Assembly: GCA_903837345.1 (NCBI GenBank)
Contig: CAILUG010000012.1
Coordinates: 1 to 36,821 of the forward strand
Direction: 5' to 3'
Length of the DNA: 36,821 bases
Origin: an uncultured Gammaproteobacteria bacterium
GTDB taxonomy: Bacteria > Pseudomonadota > Gammaproteobacteria > Pseudomonadales > Pseudohongiellaceae
A program made the translations under genes and the position numbers. Below, piece by piece: positions 1 through 7,264 of this stretch (position 1 is the first letter of the stretch; each line of letters opens with the position of its first letter). The notes beneath the pieces are model-generated. The model was not told the DNA's origin. It searched no databases and worked only from the letters and a program-made list of their open reading frames with translations.

Positions 1-295
1 CTGAGGCGATCCGCGCTTCTCTCATCAACCGATACACCCGGTTCTCACTGCAGGGCATACCGCCGTCCTTCATATCCTTCGTGATGTTCCGGTAGCCATA
101 CACACAGCCGCTTTCCAGCCAGTACTGTTTGATCTGGCCTGTCAGTCTCACGTTGTCCAAAGCCCTGGGACTCAGCGGCTCTGCCAGCCAGGCATAGAAC
201 CCTGTGCGTTCGATATCCAATATCCTGCACATGGCTGCAATAGAAAAGCGATGGAGCCAATCCTTTACGAACGCGTACTTCTCTTTGACTCCCCG
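1..295 (-). CDS. IS3-family transposase OrfB, N-terminal part (partial, frameshift-expressed)
   Basis: About 95 residues are visible in the -1 frame relative to OrfA, starting around VKEKYAFVKDWL and including an HTH_21-type segment (MCRILDIERTGFYAWL) and CVYGYRNITKDMK. This is the N-terminal region of IS3 OrfB; the rve/DDE integrase core lies beyond position 1. There is no good independent start, so expression as an OrfAB fusion by -1 frameshifting is likely. The OrfB frame is open only downstream of a TGA at 337-335, so the slip must occur between about 334 and 265. AAAG runs lie within this window at 321-312 (CTAAAGGAGG) and near 288-281. Confidence 0.8.
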
Positions 296-561
296 GCAAA
301 GTACGCGGCGGCCTCCTTTAGGATGTCGCGCTCTTCAGTCACGCGGCGTAGCTCTGACTTCAGCTTGCGGATCTCTTCCTGCTGACTTGTCAGCGCCTGA
401 TGTTGGCTACTGTTAGCCCCGTAGTACTTGCTGATCCAGTCATGCATGCTTTTGACTGTGACCCCCAGCCGCTGGGCGACTTCGGCTACCTTGTAGCCTC
501 TGTCAGTTACCTGTCTTACTGCTTCAATCTTGAAATCTTCGGGATAGCGTTTACCGCTCAT
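265..561 (-). CDS. IS3-family transposase OrfA (HTH protein)
   Basis: This 98-residue protein has the usual OrfA size. Residues about 5-45 form a transposase_8 type helix-turn-helix (RYPEDFKIEAVRQV, then VAEVAQRLGV and SMHDWISKYYG), which binds the IS ends. Residues about 60-85 form a heptad-like helix (EEIRKLKSELRRVTEERDIL) for oligomerisation. The ATG at 561 is 5-45 bases inside a long dyad (566-607) that probably overlaps its promoter. The frame ends at 265 after running into OrfB in the -1 frame. The ORF looks intact. Confidence 0.9.
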   Translation of the reverse strand: MSGKRYPEDFKIEAVRQVTDRGYKVAEVAQRLGVTVKSMHDWISKYYGANSSQHQALTSQQEEIRKLKSELRRVTEERDILKEAAAYFAGESKRSTRS

Positions 562-565
562 GGTC

Positions 566-607
566 AGACACCTCTTTGATGCGTTAGTGTAACGCTATCA
601 AGTGTCT
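566..607. repeat. Nested inverted repeat upstream of the transposase gene
   Basis: Three arm pairs lie in register: AGACAC/GTGTCT (566-571, 602-607), TTGAT/ATCAA (576-580, 597-601) and GCGTTA/TAACGC (581-586, 590-595), with only GTG in the centre. The dyad sits just inside the presumed IS end and right before orfA. It could bind OrfA or the transposase, or form a hairpin that blocks read-through transcription into the IS. Confidence 0.7.
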
Positions 608-683
608 AGAATATCGGGGGCTTGCCAGTGAGCTATTCTTCATACATCCCCCCTTCAAGGATAAACCGGCTTGTTGTTCAATC

Positions 684-706
684 AAAAAAATTATTTTCAG
701 CTGAAT
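684..706 (-). terminator. Weak candidate terminator after the 714-1553 gene
   Basis: On the minus strand the lipoprotein gene is followed by the palindrome TTCAGCTGAA (696-705) and then a run of seven T (690-684). The palindrome has no proper loop, so the stem would be small. It is listed as a possible weak intrinsic terminator only. Confidence 0.25.
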
Positions 707-713
707 ATATTGA

Positions 714-1553
714 TTATTTTACTTCCGGAACCAGCCTGGGCTGGCCTGCACGGGTTGGTTCAAGCACGCCTTCGTCATCATTCAAAAAGTACCATTCATC
801 ACCCAGTTTTATGTGGCGATTTCCCTCTGCACAAACGTATTCTACCCAAATGATATCTTCGCTTTTGTGGTTGTAACGCTGGTTGATAGTCCAGGGTCTG
901 GTGAAAGCATCATCTACAGTGGTGATTTTGTCTTCCAGGGTATTGGCATCAATACGCCGGATTTCTTCTGTTACTTCTGTCTGATTGTTTTCATGAAATA
1001 CAACGCCGGTGGAATCAATCGAGCGCGGACCTTTTATACCTTTGGTCGTAATTGAAAGCATGTCATAGATGCCATCGTTGTTTTCATCATGCCACTGCCC
1101 GAGAGAGTATCCATTGAATTCAGGAAGAATGTAATCGGGCCACGCACGCCCATCAGTGTAAACACGACGCACCTGGCTTTCCCAGTCAGCATAGATATAG
1201 GTAATTTTCGGGGTAATGATGATTTCCATGGGAAAACTCATCTTCATCACCCGCGGCATGCCCGGGGGCAGACAGGTGGCAGGAGGGTCCCCGGCCAGGA
1301 TGCCCTGTTTGCGGAGCTCCAGATTATGTTCGTAAACAGCCTGGTATTCCGCAGTTAACGGTGCAGGGCCCGCTTTTGCATAGCCTTCCGGTGGCCAGTT
1401 CAGACTGCCAATACGCTCCCATTGTCCGCTCCAGTCCGGATACTCGGTGCCCCGGCGGGCTGCGGAATTATTCGTGGTTGTTGTACATGATGAGACAGTG
1501 AGCGCAGCCAGTATCATTGCGGAAGCCAGAATCGTGAATCTGCAGTATTGCAT
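714..1553 (-). CDS. Exported lipoprotein, paralogue of the 11152-11931 protein; unknown function
   Basis: This 279-residue protein starts with a hydrophobic segment and a lipobox (LTVSSC, Cys23), so it is probably a lipoprotein. I cannot name the family. It aligns along its length with the exported protein at 11152-11931: a Trp-Glu motif near the start (SGQWER versus NGVWEF), CLPPGMPRVM versus CLPFGHVRSM, a YIYADWES/YLFEVNTW strand, and a late ITTKGIKGPRSIDSTG/VTTGNYNGKTRLDTAG strand. The order suggests a beta-rich fold. In both places the gene is immediately downstream of a DUF6152 gene, here 14 bases after its stop, so the two proteins probably act together in the periplasm. The ribosome site is weak, which suggests coupling to the upstream gene. 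Confidence 0.75.
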   Translation of the reverse strand: MQYCRFTILASAMILAALTVSSCTTTTNNSAARRGTEYPDWSGQWERIGSLNWPPEGYAKAGPAPLTAEYQAVYEHNLELRKQGILAGDPPATCLPPGMPRVMKMSFPMEIIITPKITYIYADWESQVRRVYTDGRAWPDYILPEFNGYSLGQWHDENNDGIYDMLSITTKGIKGPRSIDSTGVVFHENNQTEVTEEIRRIDANTLEDKITTVDDAFTRPWTINQRYNHKSEDIIWVEYVCAEGNRHIKLGDEWYFLNDDEGVLEPTRAGQPRLVPEVK

Positions 1554-1567
1554 GCGCTATTGCTCTG

Positions 1568-1960
1568 CTAGCTTTTTGCCCGGGGATCAATGGGAGTGCC
1601 ATTTTCCCAGCGCGGGTTGCTGAAATTGCCGCCAAAGGCCCCGCTGCGCAACGGCCGGACAGTTAACACGATCCGATCACCCGGCTTGAGCGTCATGGGT
1701 GTCCAGCCCTGCCGGAATATTCCGCTCGTATTGCCTCCTTCCAGCAACCATCTCTGGATGCTGCCATCGGCGCCGGCAACCTCCAATACTATGACGCAGT
1801 GGGGATTGGTGAATTTCCATTCAATCACCTTGCCCTGCAGTTCTATCGGTTTTTCGGAATCATATATAGCGGTTGAATGGTGTGCGTAAGAAATATTCCA
1901 GGTTGCCAGCATAAACACAAAAAGGGCTGTCCTGAGTTTTATTGCCTGGGTAGCAGTCAT
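1568..1960 (-). CDS. DUF6152-family periplasmic protein (copy 1)
   Basis: A 130-residue protein begins at ATG 1960, chosen because AGGAGG lies 6 bases upstream; an in-frame start at 2023 lacks this. Residues 1-26 are a signal peptide ending SYA, so the mature protein should begin His-His-Ser. The rest matches the small DUF6152 beta domain: GKVIEWKFTNPHCVIVLEV, then RWLLEGGNTSGIFRQGW and LKPGDRIVLTVRPLRSG. The family has no established function known to me. The gene heads a two-gene unit with the lipoprotein at 714-1553 and is divergent from the carboxylesterase gene. A second copy lies at 10735-11136. Confidence 0.85.
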   Translation of the reverse strand: MTATQAIKLRTALFVFMLATWNISYAHHSTAIYDSEKPIELQGKVIEWKFTNPHCVIVLEVAGADGSIQRWLLEGGNTSGIFRQGWTPMTLKPGDRIVLTVRPLRSGAFGGNFSNPRWENGTPIDPRAKS

Positions 1961-2156
1961 CTGGGCCTCCTGTTGGTTCAGGAATTCAATCTGATTTGGA
2001 AACAGAAAAATTCTGAACCTCATGGTTCTTTATTTGGGTCCGAAGTTGCCACACGATACAAGCATAAGCAATACGGGAAGCGCGCAGCCTGCGGATTTAT
2101 CGTAGTATCAGCCAATCCATACGGGCGCTCACTGTTACCATTCGGGAGGAGTATCC

Positions 2157-3800
2157 ATGAAGGCCGATCACGAGCTTAAGTCCGCGCTGGCAAGGCGTGC
2201 GTTTATTGCAAATGCAGCAAGCGGCACCGCCCTGCTGTGTTTGAGCAGCCTGTCTTCCGGGCTGCTGGCCCAGGATCTGCTCCTGGCCAAACCTGGCAAG
2301 ACCGTCAAGACCCAGTACGGCGCTGTGCGAGGCCTGGTCCGGGATGATGTCCAGCAGTTCTGGAACCTGCAGTATGGCGCGTCCACCGCTGGCGCCAACC
2401 GTTTCAAGCCTCCGCAAGCGCCGGCTGCGTGGTCGGGTGTGCAGGATCATTTCCAGGTTGGCACCCGCAGTTTCCAGCAGCCGGGCGTGGGTGAACCTTC
2501 GCCTGTGGTATTGGCGATGAACCGGCTGGAGCAAGAAAGCGAAGACTGTCTGCGGCTCAATGTCTTCACACCCGGCACCGACCGGCGCGCGCGCCCGGTG
2601 ATGGTGTGGATGCATGGTGGCGGTTTTACGTCCGGCTCCGGCAATTACCTGATTTACGACGGCACTTATCTGGCCAAAAAAGAAGACGTGGTGGTGGTAT
2701 CGGTGACCCATCGCCTCAACATCTTCGGCTTTTTGCATCTTGCCGACCTCGGCGGTGAGCAGTGGGCGGGTGCCACCAATGCCGGCATGCAGGATCTGGT
2801 AGCTGCCTTGCAGTGGATCCACGACAACATAGCCCAGTTCGGCGGCGACCCCGATCGCGTCACCATTTTTGGCCAATCGGGTGGTGGCAGCAAAACCACC
2901 ACTTTGATGGCCATGCCTGCAGCCAAAGGATTGTTTCATCGTGCGATCGCCCAAAGTGGCGCGGCGCTGCGTGGCATTACTGCATCGGATGCCAGTGCGG
3001 CGACAGAAAAATTTCTGGCAAAACTCAACCTCAACAGCAAACAGCTGGAGCGCTTGCAGAGCCTGACACCGCAACAGATTCAGGATGCACTCTACAGTCA
3101 GCCTGCCATTCCAGGCCTGGGTACTGGCCCGGTGATTGACGGCAAGGTCATTCCCCGTCATCAATGGGAACCGACTGCGCCGGAATTCTCGGCCAATGTG
3201 CCGCTGCTGGCCGGCTCCGTTGCTACCGAAAACGGCTGGGTGGGCCCACCGCCTTTCGAACTGGCCGACGCAGAATTGCTATCGCTGTTCACGTCAGGCA
3301 TCGCCAACAAGGATGCGACCAAAGGCCAGCAGCTGCTCGATCTTTACCGCAGCCGCTATCCGCAACTGCGCAATCGCATGCTGTGGCTGACGGCAGAGTC
3401 GGACAATACCCGGCGCCGCAACGCGCAAGAGCTGAACAAGCTGAAATTTGAACAAGGCAAGGCACCCTCCTGGCTTTATTACTTCAACTGGTTTTCCCCC
3501 GTGCACGACAACCGCATGGGTTCCTACCATACGCTCGACATCCCGTTTGTGTTCAACAATGTGGATGTGGGGGCTTCGATGACCGGTGCCGGCCAGGAGC
3601 GTTACCGGCTGGCCCATGTGATGAGCGCCGCCTGGGCCGCCTTCGCCAGAACCGGCAATCCTGATCATGCCGACATGCCACACTGGCCTGCCTTCAACCC
3701 TGCCGAGTATCCGACCATGGTGTTTGGAAACGAAGTGATAATGAGACAGGACCCGAACCGGGAAGAGCGGTTGGCACTGGCAAGCTTGCACAAAGGATGA
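2157..3800 (+). CDS. Secreted type-B carboxylesterase
   Basis: This 547-residue protein belongs to the carboxylesterase type B / cholinesterase family (alpha/beta hydrolase) and should hydrolyse carboxylic esters in the periplasm. The oxyanion-hole HGGGF is at 153-157, the nucleophile elbow GQSGGG puts Ser at 241, and the likely acid and base are Glu359 (ATENGW) and His458 (SYHTLDIPFVF). Length is normal. The N-terminus (ARRAFIANAASGTALLCLSS) is a signal with a twin-arginine-like start, though the Tat consensus is imperfect. GGAGGAG lies before the ATG. It is divergent from the DUF6152 unit, and its stop overlaps a small ORF by ATGA. The substrate cannot be told from sequence. Confidence 0.93.
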   Translation: MKADHELKSALARRAFIANAASGTALLCLSSLSSGLLAQDLLLAKPGKTVKTQYGAVRGLVRDDVQQFWNLQYGASTAGANRFKPPQAPAAWSGVQDHFQVGTRSFQQPGVGEPSPVVLAMNRLEQESEDCLRLNVFTPGTDRRARPVMVWMHGGGFTSGSGNYLIYDGTYLAKKEDVVVVSVTHRLNIFGFLHLADLGGEQWAGATNAGMQDLVAALQWIHDNIAQFGGDPDRVTIFGQSGGGSKTTTLMAMPAAKGLFHRAIAQSGAALRGITASDASAATEKFLAKLNLNSKQLERLQSLTPQQIQDALYSQPAIPGLGTGPVIDGKVIPRHQWEPTAPEFSANVPLLAGSVATENGWVGPPPFELADAELLSLFTSGIANKDATKGQQLLDLYRSRYPQLRNRMLWLTAESDNTRRRNAQELNKLKFEQGKAPSWLYYFNWFSPVHDNRMGSYHTLDIPFVFNNVDVGASMTGAGQERYRLAHVMSAAWAAFARTGNPDHADMPHWPAFNPAEYPTMVFGNEVIMRQDPNREERLALASLHKG

Positions 3801-3943
3801 AAGCTGTTCCGGACGCCATGGCCGCTGACCTCAACAAGTACGATTGGTTTGTATGTACTCGGGAGTGTCAGCCCGTCGGGGCAATACACCGGGAACAGGG
3901 CAAGCCAACCTTGCAACTGGTCAGTCTGGCAGCCATTGCCTGA
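3797..3943 (+). CDS. Candidate 48-aa protein, translationally coupled to the esterase
   Basis: An ATG at 3797 overlaps the esterase stop (ATGA) and opens a 48-codon frame. A second in-frame ATG lies at 3818. The product contains KYDWFVCTRECQPVGAIHRE and then KPTLQLVSLAAIA, with two cysteines. There is no signal peptide or clear membrane segment. I do not recognise it. An AAAGG stretch abuts the ATG, too close for an ideal ribosome site, so expression would rely on termination-reinitiation. The alternative is a chance frame in a 169-base gap. Confidence 0.4.
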   Translation: MKAVPDAMAADLNKYDWFVCTRECQPVGAIHREQGKPTLQLVSLAAIA

Positions 3944-3969
3944 AAACGACAGTGCCGGACATGGAATAA

Positions 3970-5913
3970 CTACTTGCGGGTAATGGCATTGCTTTTGGCG
4001 CCATTGGCTATATTCATGCCTTCGCGCGCAGCCGCAGTCACTCGCGTTATATCCAGCGTATTCAGTTTGTAATAGGTAGTGGAAGACACATCCGGATTGC
4101 TGGAAGCCATGTTCAACACCTTGGTGTAAAACAGCTCGGGCGGATTTTTTGTACCAAAACGTGGCGCACCAGGGAAACTTCCCGCGCGGGTCAGTTGCTC
4201 CAGCGTCACCATCACCCGCGTCAGATTGTCTTCCAGTTTGCCTTGCATGTTGAAAGCCACAGTCGTGGCAGCCTGGGCAACTTCATCGGCGCTGGCTTGC
4301 TCTGGCATTACACCTGCCGGCAACGCCATCATGATTGCATCTTCGGCAGCTACACCATTCGCAACCGGGGATACTGCACTGACCGGCTTTGGCTGGCTGC
4401 CCACAAGTTTGTCGATAAATTTCACTGTTTCACCATGCCCCCTTGCCAACGCCAGATCGCGCGGTGTGTAGCCACCAATGTCGCGGGCATTGAAATCAAC
4501 GCCGTTGTCCCAGGCCAATTGCAGCACTTCATTCCAGCCGGTCCTGGCGGCGCCATGCGCTACATTCTGGCCGTTGGCAGCACGGTCGTGGATATTGGCG
4601 CCGGCCTTGAGCAGCAGCTGCATGATTTCAGCAGCTGCTGCACCGGTGGTGAATTGGCCGGAAAGGGGGATGTCTTTGAAGATGCCATAGACGCGCCAGA
4701 CACCCGCAGCTGCCAGCATTGGCGTCACTGCGTACACCTGGTTGGCAATGTCCACTCGCGCCTTGTAGGCAAGCAACAGCTTTACTGCCTCGATGTCACC
4801 GGCCTTGACTGCCTTGTGCAGCGCGGTGGCACCAGCATTGACCACGCGAGAATCAGCAGTGCCATCGGTATAACCGCGGTCACCGGCGCCACCGCGGAAC
4901 AGCGGCTCGTGCTTAAGCCGCATATCGACATAGGCGCCTTGCGCGAGCAGTGTTCTGGCGATATCGAGAGCAGTCAGTCGGTCGGTTGAAGGCAGATCAC
5001 CATGGCTGCTGCTGGTCATCAGGTGCATGTCTATCGCGTTGTACAGTGCAGTGCGTCCCCACCAGTCCCAGCGTTTGATATCGGCGCCGCGTTCGATCAA
5101 GAGTGCCGCCGTATCGTAATGCAGATTGAGAGTCGCCATCAGCAACGGCGTCTGACCCCACAGGTCAGGCAGGTTGATATTGGCGCCGCCGTCCAGCAGT
5201 GCCGCCACACAGTCCTTGCATCCCTCTCTCGCGGCATACAGCAACGGCGTGTAACCGCCACCCGTATCCAGCGGTTTGATGCGGGGTTCCGAAGTTACCC
5301 AGCGCGGCCATTGCTGATCCTTGCTTCTGGCATTCACCTCGGCGCCGTGTTTGACAAGCAATGTGATCATCGCCGGCTGCTGCTGCGCAGCTGCCCACAT
5401 CAGCGCGCTTTGACCTCCCCAGTTTTCCTTGACGTTTACCTTGGCCCCTTTATCAAGCAGCAATCTGGCTGTATCAACATTGCCGGTTCTGACCACCGCC
5501 ATCAGCAGCGTCTGCCCTTCACTGTTGGGAGATTCGAAATCACCGCCGGCACTGACCAGCGCTTTCATGATCGGATAGTTGCCGTGTTCGGAGGCCACTG
5601 TCATCGGCGAGGCACCGTAAACATTGCGGATATCCGGCCTGGCACCTTTTTTCAGCAACAGCTGCACCAGGGGCAGATCCTGTTTGAACACGGCCCAGTG
5701 CAACGCGGTGGTGCCATCGACCGCAAGCTGATTGACCTGAACGCCACTGGCGATCAGTGCCAGTGCTGCCTCGCGCTTGCCTTCATTCACCAGATCAGGC
5801 AGTGACTCCGCTGCAAACACACTCGTGGTAGCGGTCAGCCACAGCAGTGCCGCGCAGACAAGCACGCGGCGGAGACTGGAGAATGGTGAACCCACTGCAA
5901 ACATCCGCAACAT
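3970..5913 (-). CDS. Exported ankyrin-repeat protein
   Basis: This 647-residue protein starts with a signal peptide (VLVCAALLWLTATTSVFAA) followed by roughly ten ankyrin repeats across residues about 40-520. Examples are GTTALHWAVFKQDLPLVQLLL, GQTLLMAVVRTGNVDTARLLL, GYTPLLYAAREGCKDCVAALL and GATALHKAVKAGDIEAVKLLL. Ankyrin arrays mediate protein-protein binding. The C-terminal 120 residues are not ankyrin and include a conserved-looking tract (DNLTRVMVTLEQLTRAGSFPGAP, split here as residues around 565-590). Its ATG overlaps the DUF1552 stop by one base (TGATG), so it is the last gene of the four-gene operon. It may act as the scaffold for the other exported products. Confidence 0.88.
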   Translation of the reverse strand: MLRMFAVGSPFSSLRRVLVCAALLWLTATTSVFAAESLPDLVNEGKREAALALIASGVQVNQLAVDGTTALHWAVFKQDLPLVQLLLKKGARPDIRNVYGASPMTVASEHGNYPIMKALVSAGGDFESPNSEGQTLLMAVVRTGNVDTARLLLDKGAKVNVKENWGGQSALMWAAAQQQPAMITLLVKHGAEVNARSKDQQWPRWVTSEPRIKPLDTGGGYTPLLYAAREGCKDCVAALLDGGANINLPDLWGQTPLLMATLNLHYDTAALLIERGADIKRWDWWGRTALYNAIDMHLMTSSSHGDLPSTDRLTALDIARTLLAQGAYVDMRLKHEPLFRGGAGDRGYTDGTADSRVVNAGATALHKAVKAGDIEAVKLLLAYKARVDIANQVYAVTPMLAAAGVWRVYGIFKDIPLSGQFTTGAAAAEIMQLLLKAGANIHDRAANGQNVAHGAARTGWNEVLQLAWDNGVDFNARDIGGYTPRDLALARGHGETVKFIDKLVGSQPKPVSAVSPVANGVAAEDAIMMALPAGVMPEQASADEVAQAATTVAFNMQGKLEDNLTRVMVTLEQLTRAGSFPGAPRFGTKNPPELFYTKVLNMASSNPDVSSTTYYKLNTLDITRVTAAAREGMNIANGAKSNAITRK

Positions 5914-7247
5914 CAGATTTCCGCAAACATGCCGGTGCTGTTGCCGAGCGCTTCAATACCGGCAATACCGGCACGCTCCAGTATGGTCAGCACCAGATTG
6001 GCATGCGGTGTATTGGTGGCATATTTCAGATGCTGCCCGCCTTTGATACGTCCATAGCCTTTGCCAAAGATGGCCGAGGGCAGCGGATCAGCATTGTGGG
6101 CGTTGGAGTCACTCATGTTGCTGCCGAACAGCAGGATGGAATGATCCAGCAGCGTGCCGTCGCCATCATGCGTTTTGGCAAGACGATCCAGAAATTTGGC
6201 GAACAGTTTGGAGTGGTAAGTCTGCACCACCGCACACTTGTCCATCTTGTCCGGCACGTAACGGTGATGCGACAGCGGATGGTAGGCATCGGAAATTCCC
6301 ACCTGGTTATAGGTCAGCATGCTGAGCTCGGCCGAGATCATCATTGAAGCCACCCGCGTCAGCTCGGTTTCATAGGCCAGCGCTGTCAGATCGAACATCA
6401 TGCTGATGTGCTGCTCCCAATTGGCCGGCACCCCCAGCGGCGCGTCAGGAATGGCAACACCGGTGAAATTGCGCGCACCCAGCTTCTGCACCTGCTTCTC
6501 GACATCACGCACCGAATCCAGATATTCCTCCATGCGCACGCGGTCGGCAGCACCCAGTTTGCTGTCCAGTGAGGTGGCACTTTCTGCCACCAGGTCCAAC
6601 AGGCTGAATTTCTGGTGCTTGATCGAGTCGCGCTCGCTCTGGTTGTTGCCCTGACCGAACATCCGGAAAAACAATTTGCGGGGGTTGTGCTCCATCGGCA
6701 ACGGCTGGGTGCGGGTCCGGAACGAGATGGTGGAGCCGTAACCGCAGCCGGTTTTCGCGCTGCACACGCCGGATGCGGATGAGGCTTTCACTTCGGTACA
6801 CAGTTCCAGCGAGGGAAACGGTGTGTCCTGGCCGAGGTGTTGTGCCGCGATCTGGTCAGCAGAGATGCCGTAATTGGGGTCTTTTTCGTTGTTGGCGAAT
6901 GGTGAAGCACAACTCAGCCAGGTGCCGGGTGAAGTGGCATGCACACCAGCTCCCTCGGCAGCCGTGTTGCGCAGATTGCTGACTATGGTCATCTGGTTTT
7001 GGTAGGCGGCCAGCGGTTTCAGAATCGGCGTCAAATCAAATGCAGGGCCGGTAGCCGCCGGTGTCCACTTGTCCATGATGGCGCCATGCGGAAAATAGAA
7101 GAAGCCCAGCCTGGGTTTGGCAGAGGCAGCCGTCTGTGCCAGCGCAGTGCCGGCAGGAATCATAGCATCCAGCAATGGCAAAGCCACGGCAGCGCCCGCG
7201 CCACGCAATAAAGCCCTGCGTGAAAGATGTTTCCTGGTGATGAACAT
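5913..7247 (-). CDS. DUF1552 protein, Tat-exported
   Basis: This 444-residue protein opens with a twin-arginine signal (LSRRALLRGAGAAVALPLLD). The mature part matches DUF1552: LGFFYFPHGAIMDKW near the start, then SPGTWLSCASPF, a Cys-containing CSAKTGCGYGSTISF segment, DSVRDVEKQVQKL, and HHRYVPDKM. The fold is related to sulfatase/alkaline-phosphatase-like proteins in some annotations, but no activity is established to my knowledge. DUF1552 genes are commonly next to DUF1592-type genes, as here: it lies 17 bases downstream of one, with GAGGG before the ATG. Tat export suggests the protein folds, perhaps with a cofactor, before translocation. Confidence 0.88.
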   Translation of the reverse strand: MFITRKHLSRRALLRGAGAAVALPLLDAMIPAGTALAQTAASAKPRLGFFYFPHGAIMDKWTPAATGPAFDLTPILKPLAAYQNQMTIVSNLRNTAAEGAGVHATSPGTWLSCASPFANNEKDPNYGISADQIAAQHLGQDTPFPSLELCTEVKASSASGVCSAKTGCGYGSTISFRTRTQPLPMEHNPRKLFFRMFGQGNNQSERDSIKHQKFSLLDLVAESATSLDSKLGAADRVRMEEYLDSVRDVEKQVQKLGARNFTGVAIPDAPLGVPANWEQHISMMFDLTALAYETELTRVASMMISAELSMLTYNQVGISDAYHPLSHHRYVPDKMDKCAVVQTYHSKLFAKFLDRLAKTHDGDGTLLDHSILLFGSNMSDSNAHNADPLPSAIFGKGYGRIKGGQHLKYATNTPHANLVLTILERAGIAGIEALGNSTGMFAEI

Positions 7248-7264
7248 AAAGCGTCCCTCAGTCT

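Larger units (their letters stand above)
1..627 (-). mobile_element. IS3-family insertion sequence, 5' part (truncated by window edge)
   Basis: The element is read on the minus strand. It holds an orfA with a helix-turn-helix and leucine-zipper-like tail, and the start of an orfB in the -1 frame, the layout of IS3-family elements. The likely terminal inverted repeat is on the minus strand from about 627 inward: it starts TGGCAAGCCCCCGATAT and continues into CTAGACAC, resembling the TG...CCCC ends of this family. The other end and the DDE catalytic domain lie outside the window, so the boundary at 627 and any target duplication are unconfirmed. Confidence 0.85.

Noticed and set aside
2097-3164. 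Minus-strand open frame of about 355 codons opposite the carboxylesterase
   Set aside because: Mirror of a real gene, with His/Gln/Arg-rich composition and no known motif.
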